Source of the DNA: Priapulus caudatus
Taxonomy: Eukaryota; Priapulida; Priapulimorpha; Priapulimorphida; Priapulidae
NCBI RefSeq assembly: GCF_000485595.1
Contig: NW_014577065.1
Location: 1,099,425 to 1,124,424, forward strand
DNA: 25,000 nt
Direction of reading: 5' to 3'
The notes below the pieces were generated by a model. The model saw only the letters and a program-made list of their open reading frames with translations, was not told the DNA's origin and searched no databases. Of the stretch, positions 1-8,330 are shown one piece after another (within the stretch, counting starts at the first letter, position 1; every line of letters starts with the position of its first letter). The position numbers and the translations under genes were made by a program.

Positions 1-124
1 GTTAGTCTGTCTGTCTGTCTGTCCGTCCGTCCGTCCGTCCGTTCGTCCGTCCGTCCGTCCGTCCGTCCGTCCGTCCGTCCGTCTGTCTGTCTGTCTATTT
101 GCCTGTCTGTCTGCCCGCCTGCCT
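1..124 (+). repeat. GTCC/GTCT tetranucleotide array (cut by left edge)
   Basis: Tandem GTCT and GTCC units in blocks, with occasional substitutions near both ends. The array probably continues to the left of the window. Confidence 0.9.
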
Positions 125-1296
125 GTGACTGTGTCAGTGCTGTGTGATACGAGATCTAATTACTAGTTCAAAATATGAGCGCCACCCAATAGCGATAGCT
201 CGTGAACCGTTCGTCAAATGTAATTACTGGGCCCGTATCGCGGCTCAAACAACCGAGATCTTGCATACATAATTCAGCGTAGTCTACATCCCGACTGCTC
301 CACTCGTTCGCACCTCCTCTCATCTGAAAGCCTTCTAATAGATGCGAACTGAGTAAGTGGCACGCCAACACGCGCTCGTGGGTTAACTATTATCGGATCT
401 GACAGCGATATAATGGTAATACGAAATCACATTCGAGCCTTCCCGTACGTCTGCATGCGTCGAGGGATAGATTCCCATCACACGTACGCGCGCGGGCGGC
501 CGCGCTGCTCCAGCACTCATTAGAATTCCGCAGCATGCTCGGGTGAACCTATTAATAATATCAGTTCGGTCGGGATGGAACGATGCATAACCCTCTCATC
601 ACGGTCCTGATTTAATTACGACGGCTGCCCGAAGAAAACACAATAAGCTCGCTCCCGCTGATGATGCAGCCAATGATTTTTCATTACTTTGTTCAATATT
701 AGTAATATTCATTGCCCGTTCCTATTCCCAGAGTCTCAATCGACTGTCGAGTGCCAGAGGGGCAAGGCCCCAATTCCGAAAGCGAATGTGTGGATGTAGG
801 CCATCGGTAGCGTTAGCGTCCATCGTTGCTGGGCCAGGCGAACGCGAGCGAGCGAACTCCGACGCAAATATAGCGGCCTGTCGACATGGTAGTGTGTCGG
901 GTGCGGGGTGAGAGGTAGGGGTACAGCGGTGGCAGCCGTGACAGAGGTGACCGTGACCGTGACAACTGCTTCGTCGGCTGGCTTCAGTGTCGTGCTTGGC
1001 GACCGTGACAGCCCGTGGTGAGTCACACACGGCTGCCCGGGCGTGCGCACCACGCGCGCCTTCGCTCACTCGCTCGCCGGGTCTAACCGGCAACGCGTTT
1101 GAGCTGCACTTTTATGGAGGCCGTATTTTTATAGCGACATATAACGCTATAGTTGATCGTTCGTCGCTTTATCTATTTCGTCAAGGGAGGTGTGTCTACT
1201 CTACTGTCATTACCCTGAATGTGTCTTGATGTGTGTCTAATGGACTTCTATTCCTCTAATATCTCCGCCCAGGTCTCGCCTACCACGTGTATGATT

Positions 1297-1300
<4 letters not shown>
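125..1300. other. Intergenic DNA without recognised genes
   Basis: Mixed-composition DNA. Short open frames on both strands (for example around 722-1093) have no recognisable domain, overlap one another and look accidental. A perfect 15-bp palindrome AATATTAGTAATATT and a SOX-like CTTTGTT lie around 688-712. Confidence 0.6.
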
Positions 1301-1301
<1 letters not shown>

Positions 1302-1362
<61 letters not shown>

Positions 1363-1401
1363 TAATTATATATAAATAAATGAATATATATATAATATAT
1401 A
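1302..1401. repeat. (TA)n microsatellite
   Basis: Pure TA from about 1302 to 1360, then degenerate AT repeats to about 1401. Confidence 0.95.
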
Positions 1402-1790
1402 ACCATCATTTATATCAATTTGTTGTGTCTCGGATCGTGCCTATAGGTGTCTAGGTTAGCCAGCTAGCTCGCGCTACGAGCATTTTGCTATTTGCATTTT
1501 GCTGTTTGCCTCGGCAATGGACCGGGGAGACTGTCACCACCGCAATCGCATATCAGTGACGACAAGACTTCCGTATGGCTTGCATCCAACCTCGCCCTCT
1601 CGCCACCGCGCACCCCGATGGGGTCGGCGAATTGTTCGGCCTCGAGTAGCTTGCGCTCGTGTACGATTTCACGGTGGGACATTTACCGCTACGCACACGG
1701 TGCGAACCGGTCAATGGCTGAAAGAGAAATCGTCCGCTCCCCGCACACCGGAGGGCAGACATCCGGGGCGCACAGCACTTATATGTGCCA

Positions 1791-1955
1791 CAAACACGCA
1801 CGCAGACACGAACGCACGCACGCACGCAGGCCCGCACGAACGCACGCACGCAGGCACGCAAACGCTCACAAACGAACGCAGTCGCGCACGCACGTACGAC
1901 GTACGCAGGCACGCACGAATGCATGCACGCACGCACGCACGAACTCACGAACCCA

Positions 1956-1991
<36 letters not shown>

Positions 1992-2020
1992 TGAACGAAC
2001 GCACGCACGCACGAACGAAC
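1791..2020 (+). repeat. ACGC-type tetranucleotide array
   Basis: Degenerate ACGC/ACGA units. Several overlapping open frames on both strands cross it, giving HART- or ACVR-like repetitive peptides; they reflect the 4-bp period read in three frames, not genes. Confidence 0.9.
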
Positions 2021-2370
2021 GCTTCATCTCTCTCGAACCCCGAACCGGCCGCACCGCTACGCCCTGTCGATAGCGTGACGGCTCGTGGCTTTCTTCGCAC
2101 GCACGGGCCGGCTATTGACAAATGACAGGCGCCCATCGTTCGATTATCGCCGGTGCTGTGCCTCTTTTCTCCGCGCTGGAGACGAGACGTCGTTCTTTCT
2201 GCCATCGACGCGTTCATTCATTCATCATTTACGCGACGGGACTTTGTTGTCGGAGATGGTGAGCTTCAGCGAGCGAGTTCGCCCGGTAACACCACTCTCA
2301 GGCCCATTGTCGTGTGTCCACCGGTCCGCAGCTGTTCCGAAAGCACCGCGGTGTGTTTTCACAGACCACG

Positions 2371-2378
2371 GTGTGTGT

Positions 2379-2460
<82 letters not shown>

Positions 2461-2490
2461 ATGTATGTGTACGTGCATGTGTGCATGCCC
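2371..2490 (+). repeat. (GT)n with a (GC)n insert
   Basis: GT units, then about 14 bases of GC, then an uninterrupted GT run to about 2454 and a degenerate tail. Alternating purine-pyrimidine of this length is Z-DNA-prone. Confidence 0.95.
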
Positions 2491-2494
2491 GCGC

Positions 2495-2584
2495 GAGAAA
2501 GAGAAAGGAAAAGTGGGAGGGAGCGACGGAGAAAGAAAGTGAGAGTTAGTGAGAGATGTAGAGCCAGAGAGTGAGAGAATGAGC

Positions 2585-2623
<39 letters not shown>

Positions 2624-2745
2624 GGAGAGACGGAGAAAGGGGAATGGAGAAAGAGATAGAGCGATATGTAGTGATAGAGAGTGAGACGTGTGCGAGATGG
2701 AGAGACAGAGATGGCGGACAAAGAGGAATTGGATGGGGAGTGGAG
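2495..2745 (+). repeat. Purine-rich (GA)n tract
   Basis: Purine-rich + strand with a pure GA core at about 2587-2622. It is complementary to the CT tract at 2911-3133. Confidence 0.9.
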
Positions 2746-2910
2746 AACACACACGACTACTGCAAGCTGGAAAAGTAACTAAACATGGACCTGCTATCTT
2801 ACCATCCGTTCTCTTAGTATCTGGTCTATCATTTCAGATATAATACCGCCATTTCTCTCGCAGGTTTCAACAAATAAAAAATACAATTATCGCTTATATG
2901 TAGCGACAGC

Positions 2911-2956
2911 TTGTTTTTTCTTCTCCTCCTTCCTCTTCTTCTTATTCTCCTTCTTT

Positions 2957-2993
<37 letters not shown>

Positions 2994-3133
2994 CTCGCTC
3001 TCTATAGTTCTTCGCCCTCTCTCTCTCCTTAACTCTGTCTCTCGCCAGCTCATTTACTCGCGTACTCTCTCTCACCAGCTCCCTCTCTCCCCCTCCCCAT
3101 CTCTCTCCCACTCTCCCCCTCTCTATCTCTATC
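2911..3133 (+). repeat. Pyrimidine-rich (CT)n tract
   Basis: Pyrimidine-rich + strand with a CT core at about 2958-2990, in inverted orientation to the GA tract 340 bp upstream. Confidence 0.9.
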
Positions 3134-3700
3134 TGACATGTGTGCGCGCGTGTGTGTGTCGTATCTCTCAATAACGTCATCGCAATCGAAATTCTCTGCT
3201 GAAATCCGCCGTTGCAATGCGCCGCCTACTTGCAAATTCCACGCAGATTCCTACTCTTTTAATCTATTAGCCTTCTGGCGGCAGCTATATCCGTTGCGGG
3301 ACCGATATTCGCGCAGCGAAGACACTGGTTTCGTATGCCGAGCTCCCGGGAGCTTGTTACGCCTAGCCATTTCCTGATTATTTCCATGAGGGAAGCGCTG
3401 AGAGTGCTCTGGCTTATCCTCTGGTATTTAAGCACGCGCGTTGGCAACATATACGTAAACAGTGCTCATCGAATTAGGCTAATCAACGTGTTGCTCATCT
3501 TTGTTATCCTGTGCATTAGCTCCCCGGCGCGGCTCGCTGCCGACAACCACTCCCGGGGAGCACTGATTGTCATTCTGCCCAATTAACTCGTCGACGAGCG
3601 AGCACCAATAATACCCACGCGAATTCTGCCAACAGCACGCTGCGTGTGTGTGTGTACTACTCACGCATGGCCGCCGATGGTCAAGCGATGATTACCCGTA
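3134..3700. other. Unique intergenic DNA
   Basis: Mixed-composition DNA without repeats. The + strand frame at 3335-3586 encodes a hydrophobic peptide without family resemblance; I do not call it a gene. Confidence 0.5.
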
Positions 3701-3846
3701 TCAGAATAACAACGCGTGCCGGGCTGGCCATCCACGGCGGGCGGTCAAGAAACGATTGCTGTTTTGCAACGCTTGACCACGCGTGCCGCACTGGTCATAT
3801 CCACGGCGGGCGGTCAAGCAACGAACGCGTGCCGCGCTGGTCATTC
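3670..3846 (+). repeat. Degenerate minisatellite, ACGCGTGCC ... CCACGGCGGGCGGTCAAG unit
   Basis: ACGCGTGCC starts units at 3712, 3779 and 3825, each followed by a CTGG(C/T)CAT block. The first two continue through CCACGGCGGGCGGTCAAG with few differences, and a decayed version of that block stands at about 3668-3690. GCTTGACC at 3771-3778 is an inverted fragment of the same unit. Confidence 0.75.
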
Positions 3847-4203
3847 GTTGTTAGACGGGTAATGATTGCCTGTCACGGCAGTAACGGGCGTTAGTGCACC
3901 CGCGATGACCGCTCAGTCGTCACTGGTCAGCGTATCGCTGTGCTAATTGGAGGTCGCGAGCGTGCGCGTGTGCGGGAGCTGCCGGCGATCGCTGAGCTTG
4001 TTTAAACGAGGTCCGCGACGATGATGGTGATTATATGATCATTGACGATCAATTATAGACTGTGAGCGAGTGGGAAGAGAATGCTGGGCGGAGGTGTCGT
4101 AAGCAGCGCGAGCACATGCGTTGCCGTTTTGAGCGACAGCGAACGAAAATAAAACGATAGCAGACGAAACGAGAAGCAGGGGCTAGGAATGATGACGGTG
4201 GGT

Positions 4204-4204
4204 G

Positions 4205-4289
<85 letters not shown>

Positions 4290-4440
4290 GATGATGATGA
4301 TGATGTTGATGATGATGATGACGACGACGACAGCAGCGACGGCGACAACGACGGCAACGACGATAATGACGACGATGACGATTATTATTATTATTATTAT
4401 TATTACGACGACGACAACGACGACGACGACGACGACGGTG
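4204..4440 (+). repeat. (GAT)n to (GAC)n triplet array
   Basis: Near-pure GAT from 4204 to about 4320, then GAC/GGC triplets, an ATT run (about 4380-4405) and GAC again. The long Met-, Ile- or His-rich frames across it are repeat products. Confidence 0.95.
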
Positions 4441-4865
4441 ATGATTGTAAGGGCGTGAATGATACTGAAAGTGATGATGATAGCACTGATAACTATGATG
4501 AATAGGAAGGTGCGCAGTAATACGAACGACACGGAAAGGGTATTGCAATAAAGAGATGAGGCTCGGCAGTGGATAACGACTAGCGATGTAGCATGGCCGG
4601 GTAATGGGAGGAGCAGGAGGATTGGAACGGTAATTGTAGCACAGGAATGACACCGTTCCCGCCAAAGAGAGGAACTATACGTTGCGGGAGGCGTACACGT
4701 TGCATCGCTATACAATGATGAGCATAGGCGATCGACGGCGATACATAGCCATAGAAAACCGAGGGCAGTACTGCTAGTCGAGCAATACTCACCGGGTGCA
4801 AAAATAGTGCGAATAATATGCGTCGTTCTGTGTTACTAGACGTACCCATAATCGTAATCGTAGCC
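4441..4865. other. Mixed DNA between triplet arrays
   Basis: About 420 bp without clear repeats or a coding signal. Nothing recognised. Confidence 0.5.
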
Positions 4866-5300
4866 ATAATCGTAATCCTAGTAAAAATCGTGGTGGTGGT
4901 CGTGGTCATGGTGGTAGTCGTTATCGTTGTCGTTGTCGCTATTGTTGTTGTGATCGTTGTCGTGGCCGTGCTCGTGGTTGTGGTCGAGGTCGTGGTCGCG
5001 GTCGCGGTCGTTGTCGTGGTCGTTGTCGTTGCCGTGGTCGTTGTCGTTGCTGTGGTCGTTGTCGTGGTCGTGGTCGTGGTCGTTGCCGTGGTCGTTGTTG
5101 TGGTCGTGGTCGCGGTCGTGGTCGTGGTCGTGGTCTTGGTCGTGGTCGTGGTCGTCGTCGTGGTCCTTGTCGTGGTCCTTGTCGTTGTCGCAGTCGTGGT
5201 CGTATAGACGTGGTCCTTGTCGTGGTCCTTTTCGTTGTCGCAGTCGTGGTCGTATAGACGTGGTCGTAGTCGCTGGCATGGTCACGGTCGTTTTCGTAGT
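4866..5300 (+). repeat. GTC/GTG (GGTCGT) hexanucleotide-like array
   Basis: Long imperfect array of GTCGTG, GTCGTT and GGTCGT units. A longer repeated block (Tcc-rich, ending in cgtatagacgtggtc) occurs twice, at about 5160-5215 and 5216-5266. Open frames give poly-Val, Ser-Trp or Asp-His peptides depending on frame. Confidence 0.92.
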
Positions 5301-5320
5301 CGTGAGCATGTTTGTGGTCG

Positions 5321-5609
5321 TACAGCAGCAGTAGCAGCAGCAGCAGCAGAAGAAGAAGAAGAAGAAGAAGAAGAAGAAGAAGAAGAAGAAGAAGAAGAAG
5401 AAGAAGACGAAGAAGAAAAAAAGAAGTCGAGAAATAAGAAATAGAAATGAAAAATAGTTCTGGTTAGTAGTAGTAGAAGTTGTAGCCGTAGCCGTAGTAG
5501 TAGTAGCAGCAGCAGCAGCCGCAGCAACATCAGCAGCGTAAGCAGCAGCAGCAACAACAGTAACAGCAACAGCAGTAACAGCAGCAGCAGTAACAGCAGC
5601 AGCAGTAGT
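5321..5609 (+). repeat. CAG, GAA and AGC/AGT triplet arrays
   Basis: CAG at about 5322-5348, near-pure GAA to about 5409, an A-rich break, then AGT/AGC/AAC triplets from about 5466 to 5609. Confidence 0.93.
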
Positions 5610-6222
5610 ACATGTATAAGAGCATCGGCGAAGATCAGCGCGACAACAACGCCGATCCTCTCGCGTAGAGCTAATATCGCTCTATTACAGATCCGACCGT
5701 AATAACAGGCCACCAGGTAAATGCGTCTCCGTCGGCAAATCGCGCCGATGAAAAAGCGCGCGCGGTGAGAAAAGCGTGACGGAAAAACAGGTCTGCTAGC
5801 GGGATTAGAGGTTCCCGGCAGTACACAGCGCATTGTGCGCGCGTGGCAGATTTCTGTGCACTGTCACTTCTGCAGAAAGGATTATTAATATTTTCGTAAT
5901 TAGGTATTAAATCCAATAGCCCCCCGCGCGCGGAAAATTAGGCGTCGCCGTATCAATAGATGAAACGGAATATCAAAAATACATGTGATCTCCCTCGGCT
6001 TTCATTAGCTTATTGCACACCGTCGCTCAATGTCGTCCTCTACGGAGTTAAACACCCGCCACAATGGCACGACGCTAGCTGAAGCCCACCGGATAATTGT
6101 ATCCGAGCATTTTCTCTCTAATAAATTTTAATAATCCGCGCCGAGCGGAAGCGCCGGGGATTAATTAGGCCGTGTAAATTAGCGATATCCTTCTCGCCGA
6201 GCTGCGGCGCGCTCCTTCGTTG

Positions 6223-6283
6223 GGCCGCCGCCGCCGCCGCCGCCGCACCGCGCCTCCCTTCAACTTCCCGCCGCCGCCGCCGC
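6223..6283 (+). repeat. GCC triplet runs
   Basis: Two short (GCC)n runs, 6223-6246 and about 6268-6283, inside the CpG-rich block. No open frame of note. Confidence 0.8.
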
Positions 6284-6550
6284 AGTGCGCCGAGCCTAAT
6301 TTGAATGATGGCGCTTCCTGCGCGACAAGATCCTCTTGTAATTAGCGAGTGCGGGAGCGCGGCGGAGGCGCGACAGAGGCGCGAGAGATTACGACGGAGT
6401 CGGGACCGGCGATGGCTGCGCGAGGGTTAAGCGATGCTAATTATATCATATCACCGGCGGCAGTGCGTGCATGCGCGCGTCGCACGTCGCACGCCCGCGC
6501 ATAGGTGGCGCTCGCGTCGCCCGACGATGACCCCGGGAGGTGGGGAAAGA

Positions 6551-6653
6551 GCGGGGGAAGGAAGTGGAGGCGGGGAAAGAAGGCGGGGGAGGGGAGTGGG
6601 GGAAGAGCGGGGGAGGGGAGTGGGGGAAGAGCGGGAGAGGGGAGTGGGGGAAG
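6551..6653 (+). repeat. G-rich 24-bp minisatellite with G-quadruplex potential
   Basis: Three tandem units at 6583-6606, 6607-6630 and 6631-6653 are nearly identical, each a G5-A-G4-AGT-G5-AAGA type unit, preceded by a decayed unit from 6551. Each unit has several runs of four or five G on the + strand, so consecutive runs meet the usual G-quadruplex pattern. Confidence 0.85.
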
Positions 6654-6747
6654 TGGCGATCGTTTGCGTGTGCGCGCAGCTTCTCGCTCATGATCTAATT
6701 AGTTGGTGCAATTAGCGAAATCGCGCGTGCGAGGCGAGGCGGCGACG

Positions 6748-6871
6748 TGACGTCACGCCGCGCATGTCGCCGCTACCCCCGTAGAAACCACTATGGGTGC
6801 CATGTTTCATGACGTCAGCACCGCTGCCGCCCGTACTACCGTGTGTTCTGATCCGAGTTGAAATGACGTCA
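6748..6871. promoter_or_regulatory. Cluster of three perfect TGACGTCA (CRE) sites
   Basis: The palindromic full cAMP-response element occurs at 6748-6755, 6810-6817 and 6864-6871 in otherwise non-repetitive DNA. Full sites of this kind bind CREB/ATF-family bZIP dimers (established). They lie about 3.7-3.8 kb upstream of the start codon; the link to that gene is by position only. Confidence 0.6.
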
Positions 6872-6889
6872 TCATTCGTCGTCGCTGCC

Positions 6890-7190
6890 GCCGTGCTGCT
6901 ACTGCTGCTGCGGCTGCTGTTACTATACTATTGCTAGTGCAGCTATCGGTACTGCCGTCGCCGCCGCCACCGGTGTTGCTGCTGTTGCCATTACTACAAA
7001 TCTTAATACTGCTATTACTGTTATTGCTGCTGCTATTAATACTATCAAGAGTTAATAATACCTACCTGTATTATTAGCACTTGATACTATTGCTAGTACT
7101 GCTGCTGCTGTTGCTGAGTATGATGGTAGTGCTATTGCTACTAGTGCTAATGCTGCTGCTGCTGCTATTACTACTATTCCAAGTGGTGCT
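6890..7190 (+). repeat. Degenerate GCT/ATT triplet-rich DNA
   Basis: Imperfect CTG, GCT and TAC/TAT triplets with a clear 3-bp period, including the palindrome at 7038-7091. No gene. Confidence 0.75.
7038..7091. repeat. Near-perfect palindrome within triplet-rich DNA
   Basis: Core arms TATCAAGAGTTAATAATA (7043-7060) and TATTATTAGCACTTGATA (7069-7086) pair at 16 of 18 positions around an 8-base centre, and pairing continues a few bases outward. GAGTTAATAAT in the left arm resembles the termini of the candidate MITEs at 20.1 and 21.0 kb. The surrounding CTG/TTA repeats make a chance resemblance possible. Confidence 0.5.
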
Positions 7191-7645
7191 GTCACCATCA
7201 CCACCACCGCTCGTCGCTGCTGGTGCCGTCCTCTCCACAGACTCTACCACTACCATGCTGGTTGTTGTTGTAACCACTGCTGCAGTGGCGTCCCTATTGA
7301 CACTCGAAGACCAGAGTATACGCGACCCCCCTATTCAGGCTCCCGCGGCTAATTTACATTTCTGCGTGTTGTGTAGTCGAAGCGCTGCTAGCTGCCGCAC
7401 TTCATTCATTCGTGAGTACGTGCGCAGATAAAGCACCGTGTCGTAAGGCAGATTGCCTGGAGTCAGAGAGCGGGGCGAGCGAGTGTACGTGTGTGTGTAT
7501 GTGTGTGTATACACAAACCGCAGACGCATACCTACCTGCCGGGCCCCGAATAGACGTCGGTCATTATTCCGAACAAGTCCCGCGGAATGCGTGCTAGAGG
7601 TAATCTTATCTCGTGTTGCTCCAGTGACACGCTCAGTGGCCAGAC

Positions 7646-7667
7646 AGGTCAGCACGCAGCTAGGTCA
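7646..7667 (+). promoter_or_regulatory. Pair of AGGTCA half-sites, direct repeat with 10-bp spacer
   Basis: AGGTCA at 7646-7651 and 7662-7667 on the same strand. AGGTCA is the nuclear receptor half-site, and COUP-TFs are known to accept varied spacings, so this could be an autoregulatory site about 2.9 kb upstream. A pair of hexamers can also arise by chance. Confidence 0.3.
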
Positions 7668-7704
7668 CTGTGCCAGTACCTTGAGTCGGTCTCTTGCTTC
7701 GTGG

Positions 7705-7781
7705 ACGCTCCGTATATATAGAGAGTGTGTGCGTGTATGCGTGGTGGCGGGGGGGGGGGGTGGTTAGATTCCACGGAGCGT
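7705..7781. repeat. 9-bp inverted repeat enclosing a G12 run
   Basis: ACGCTCCGT at 7705-7713 and its exact reverse complement ACGGAGCGT at 7773-7781 flank a TATATA stretch, GTGTGCGT repeats and a run of 12 G (7749-7760). A long homopolymer like this is also prone to length error. Confidence 0.5.
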
Positions 7782-7914
7782 GTAAGTTTCACTTTTTACA
7801 ACTGTTTGCGCCGTGGTGAGCCGGGGTAGTGAAAGAGAAAGGTGACACGGTTTCGTCGCTGTGATCGTTCGCTGCGCGAGATGAGCGAGTAAACGACGAA
7901 ACAGCGAGGCCGCC

Positions 7915-8270
7915 TCCGTCGCCGACGGCAACGATGATAATAATACTGCCCATCATTCATTTCGATGCCGAATAGAAACGACGACAACGATGATGATCTT
8001 GTCCATCATTATATTCGATGATACTAATAAAAACGACAACGGCGACGACGTCGATGATGAGGATGATGATGATGATCATTATCATTATCATCATCCTGTG
8101 CGTGATTTTTGACGATAGTCATAAACACGACGCGACGATGACGGCGACGTTGATGATTACAATGCGAATAAATATTGATGATTACGGGTATATATACACG
8201 GTGGTGACGGCGATGATGACGATGAATGCACCCGGCCCCCGCGAACCGCCCATGACCGACGATCATGATC

Positions 8271-8328
<58 letters not shown>

Positions 8329-8330
8329 GT
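7915..8330 (+). repeat. GAT/GAC triplet-rich DNA ending in pure (GAT)n
   Basis: Imperfect GAT/GAC triplets from about 7915, ending in near-pure GAT at 8271-8328. Several Met- or His-rich frames across it are repeat products. Confidence 0.9.

Larger units (their letters stand above)
5880..6720 (+). promoter_or_regulatory. Candidate regulatory block with homeodomain-type motifs
   Basis: GC-rich DNA interrupted by short AT-rich homeodomain cores: TAATTAG at 5898-5904, 6162-6168 and 6696-6702, TAATTA at 6428-6433, and three identical AATTAGCGA copies at 6177-6185, 6340-6348 and 6710-6718. The left part has no tandem repeats except short GCC runs; the right part contains a G-rich minisatellite. 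This motif density in CpG-rich DNA upstream of a developmental transcription-factor gene resembles an enhancer or distal promoter. Function is inferred. Confidence 0.4.

Noticed and set aside
1492-2217. Several long overlapping frames on both strands rich in His-Ala-Arg-Thr or Ala-Cys-Val-Arg
   Set aside because: A 4-bp repeat is read in all three frames, giving long stop-free repetitive peptides; no unique domain.
3668-3846. Regularly recurring GC-rich units considered as a CRISPR-like array
   Set aside because: Only three degenerate units with uneven spacing (67 and 46 bp), in a eukaryotic genome with no cas genes; a minisatellite fits.
4053-5444. Long Val-, Ile-, Met-, His-, Asp- or Glu-rich frames
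   Set aside because: Direct translation of triplet arrays; a different homopolymer in each frame and no non-repeat domain.
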